Origin: Lonicera japonica
Taxonomy: Eukaryota > Streptophyta > Magnoliopsida > Dipsacales > Caprifoliaceae
Assembly (NCBI GenBank): GCA_021464415.1
Contig: CM038471.1
Coordinates: forward strand, 11,187,386 to 11,251,385
Reading direction: 5' to 3'
Length of the DNA stretch: 64,000 nucleotides
Below are positions 63,666-64,000 of the stretch, piece after piece (position 1 is the first letter of the stretch; the number at the start of each line of letters is the position of its first letter). Under the pieces are notes generated by a model. The model saw only the letters and a list, made by a program, of their open reading frames with translations, searched no databases and was not told the DNA's origin. The position numbers and the translations under genes are program-made.

Positions 63666-64000
63666 AAAAAAACTTTTTTTAAAAAAAAAAATATAATGGC
63701 AAACAACCGACTTTTGAAAAATTGAACGGCAGCCACAAAAAAATTGGAAACTGTGCCTCCCAAATTAAAGAACAATGGCTACGGCATTAAAAATTTGTGC
63801 TTGCTGTATGCAATAATAATAATGATAAGACCTTATATATATAATTGAAGCAACCACAACAGTAGTCACATTAAAGCACAAAATTGTGAAAACACAAATC
63901 ACAAATCACAGATCTAATCATGTATATACAAAAGCAGATCCAAGCAAATATATATATATATATATACGTGATTATGTATGAAGACCAATCTATATCGCTC
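63666..64000. other. Unassigned flank
   Basis: AT-rich with CACAAATCACAAATCACAGATC and a final (TA)n. No coding sequence or element end was recognised. Confidence 0.35.

Overview
This is nuclear DNA from a dicot plant. It carries a five-exon TIR-NBS-LRR resistance-gene relic (a class absent from grasses), tRNA-derived SINEs, Ty1/copia and Ty3/gypsy elements, hAT and Helitron elements, and two kinds of endogenous pararetrovirus (family Caulimoviridae). The species cannot be named from the sequence. Most of the window is accessory repeat DNA. The only host coding sequence without a visible lesion is the first two small exons of an ankyrin/TPR gene at about 39.0-39.6 kb.

Layout. 0-1.1 kb: one arm of an inverted repeat whose partner lies at 22 kb, then a short hAT element. 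1.8-7.4 kb: a TIR-NBS-LRR pseudogene on the minus strand with exon structure and TATA box preserved but many stops and frameshifts. 7.4-10.2 kb: a 420-bp direct repeat bracketing an hAT fragment and a complete non-autonomous Helitron. 10.7-19.5 kb: a decayed petuvirus-like pararetrovirus, with duplicated leader/movement-protein segments and a gypsy LTR inserted in it. 20.1-20.6 kb: an unidentified decayed gene on the minus strand. 20.7-21.9 kb: a 1.2-kb purine-only/GAA-rich tract. 24.3-29.2 kb: a SINE, a decayed Tat-type gypsy element and an LTR of another gypsy family. 29.3-30.3 kb: an hAT element with a perfect 8-bp target duplication. 34.1-37.6 kb: a solo LTR with a perfect 5-bp target duplication sitting between two head-to-head LTRs of another family. 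39.0 kb: gene start. 44.0-49.7 kb: a copia element on the minus strand inserted in a LINE fragment.

50.0-63.1 kb is the most interesting part: a cluster of a second, much younger pararetrovirus (florendovirus-like). A 4.6-kb minus-strand partial copy is joined head-to-head, through 5 bp of microhomology, to a plus-strand copy that is a circularly permuted full genome (about 7.9 kb) with about 165 bp of terminal redundancy. The plus copy carries an exact 303-bp tandem duplication that ends at the tRNA-Met primer-binding site. The cluster is flanked on both sides by the same hairpin-forming minisatellite, and its left edge is a patchwork of short viral pieces. The two copies are nearly identical but carry different lesions.

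The viral reading frames follow the usual caulimovirid order: movement protein, coat protein with zinc knuckle, aspartic protease, reverse transcriptase, RNase H, then a separate downstream ORF of unknown role. No rRNA, tRNA gene or CRISPR array was seen.
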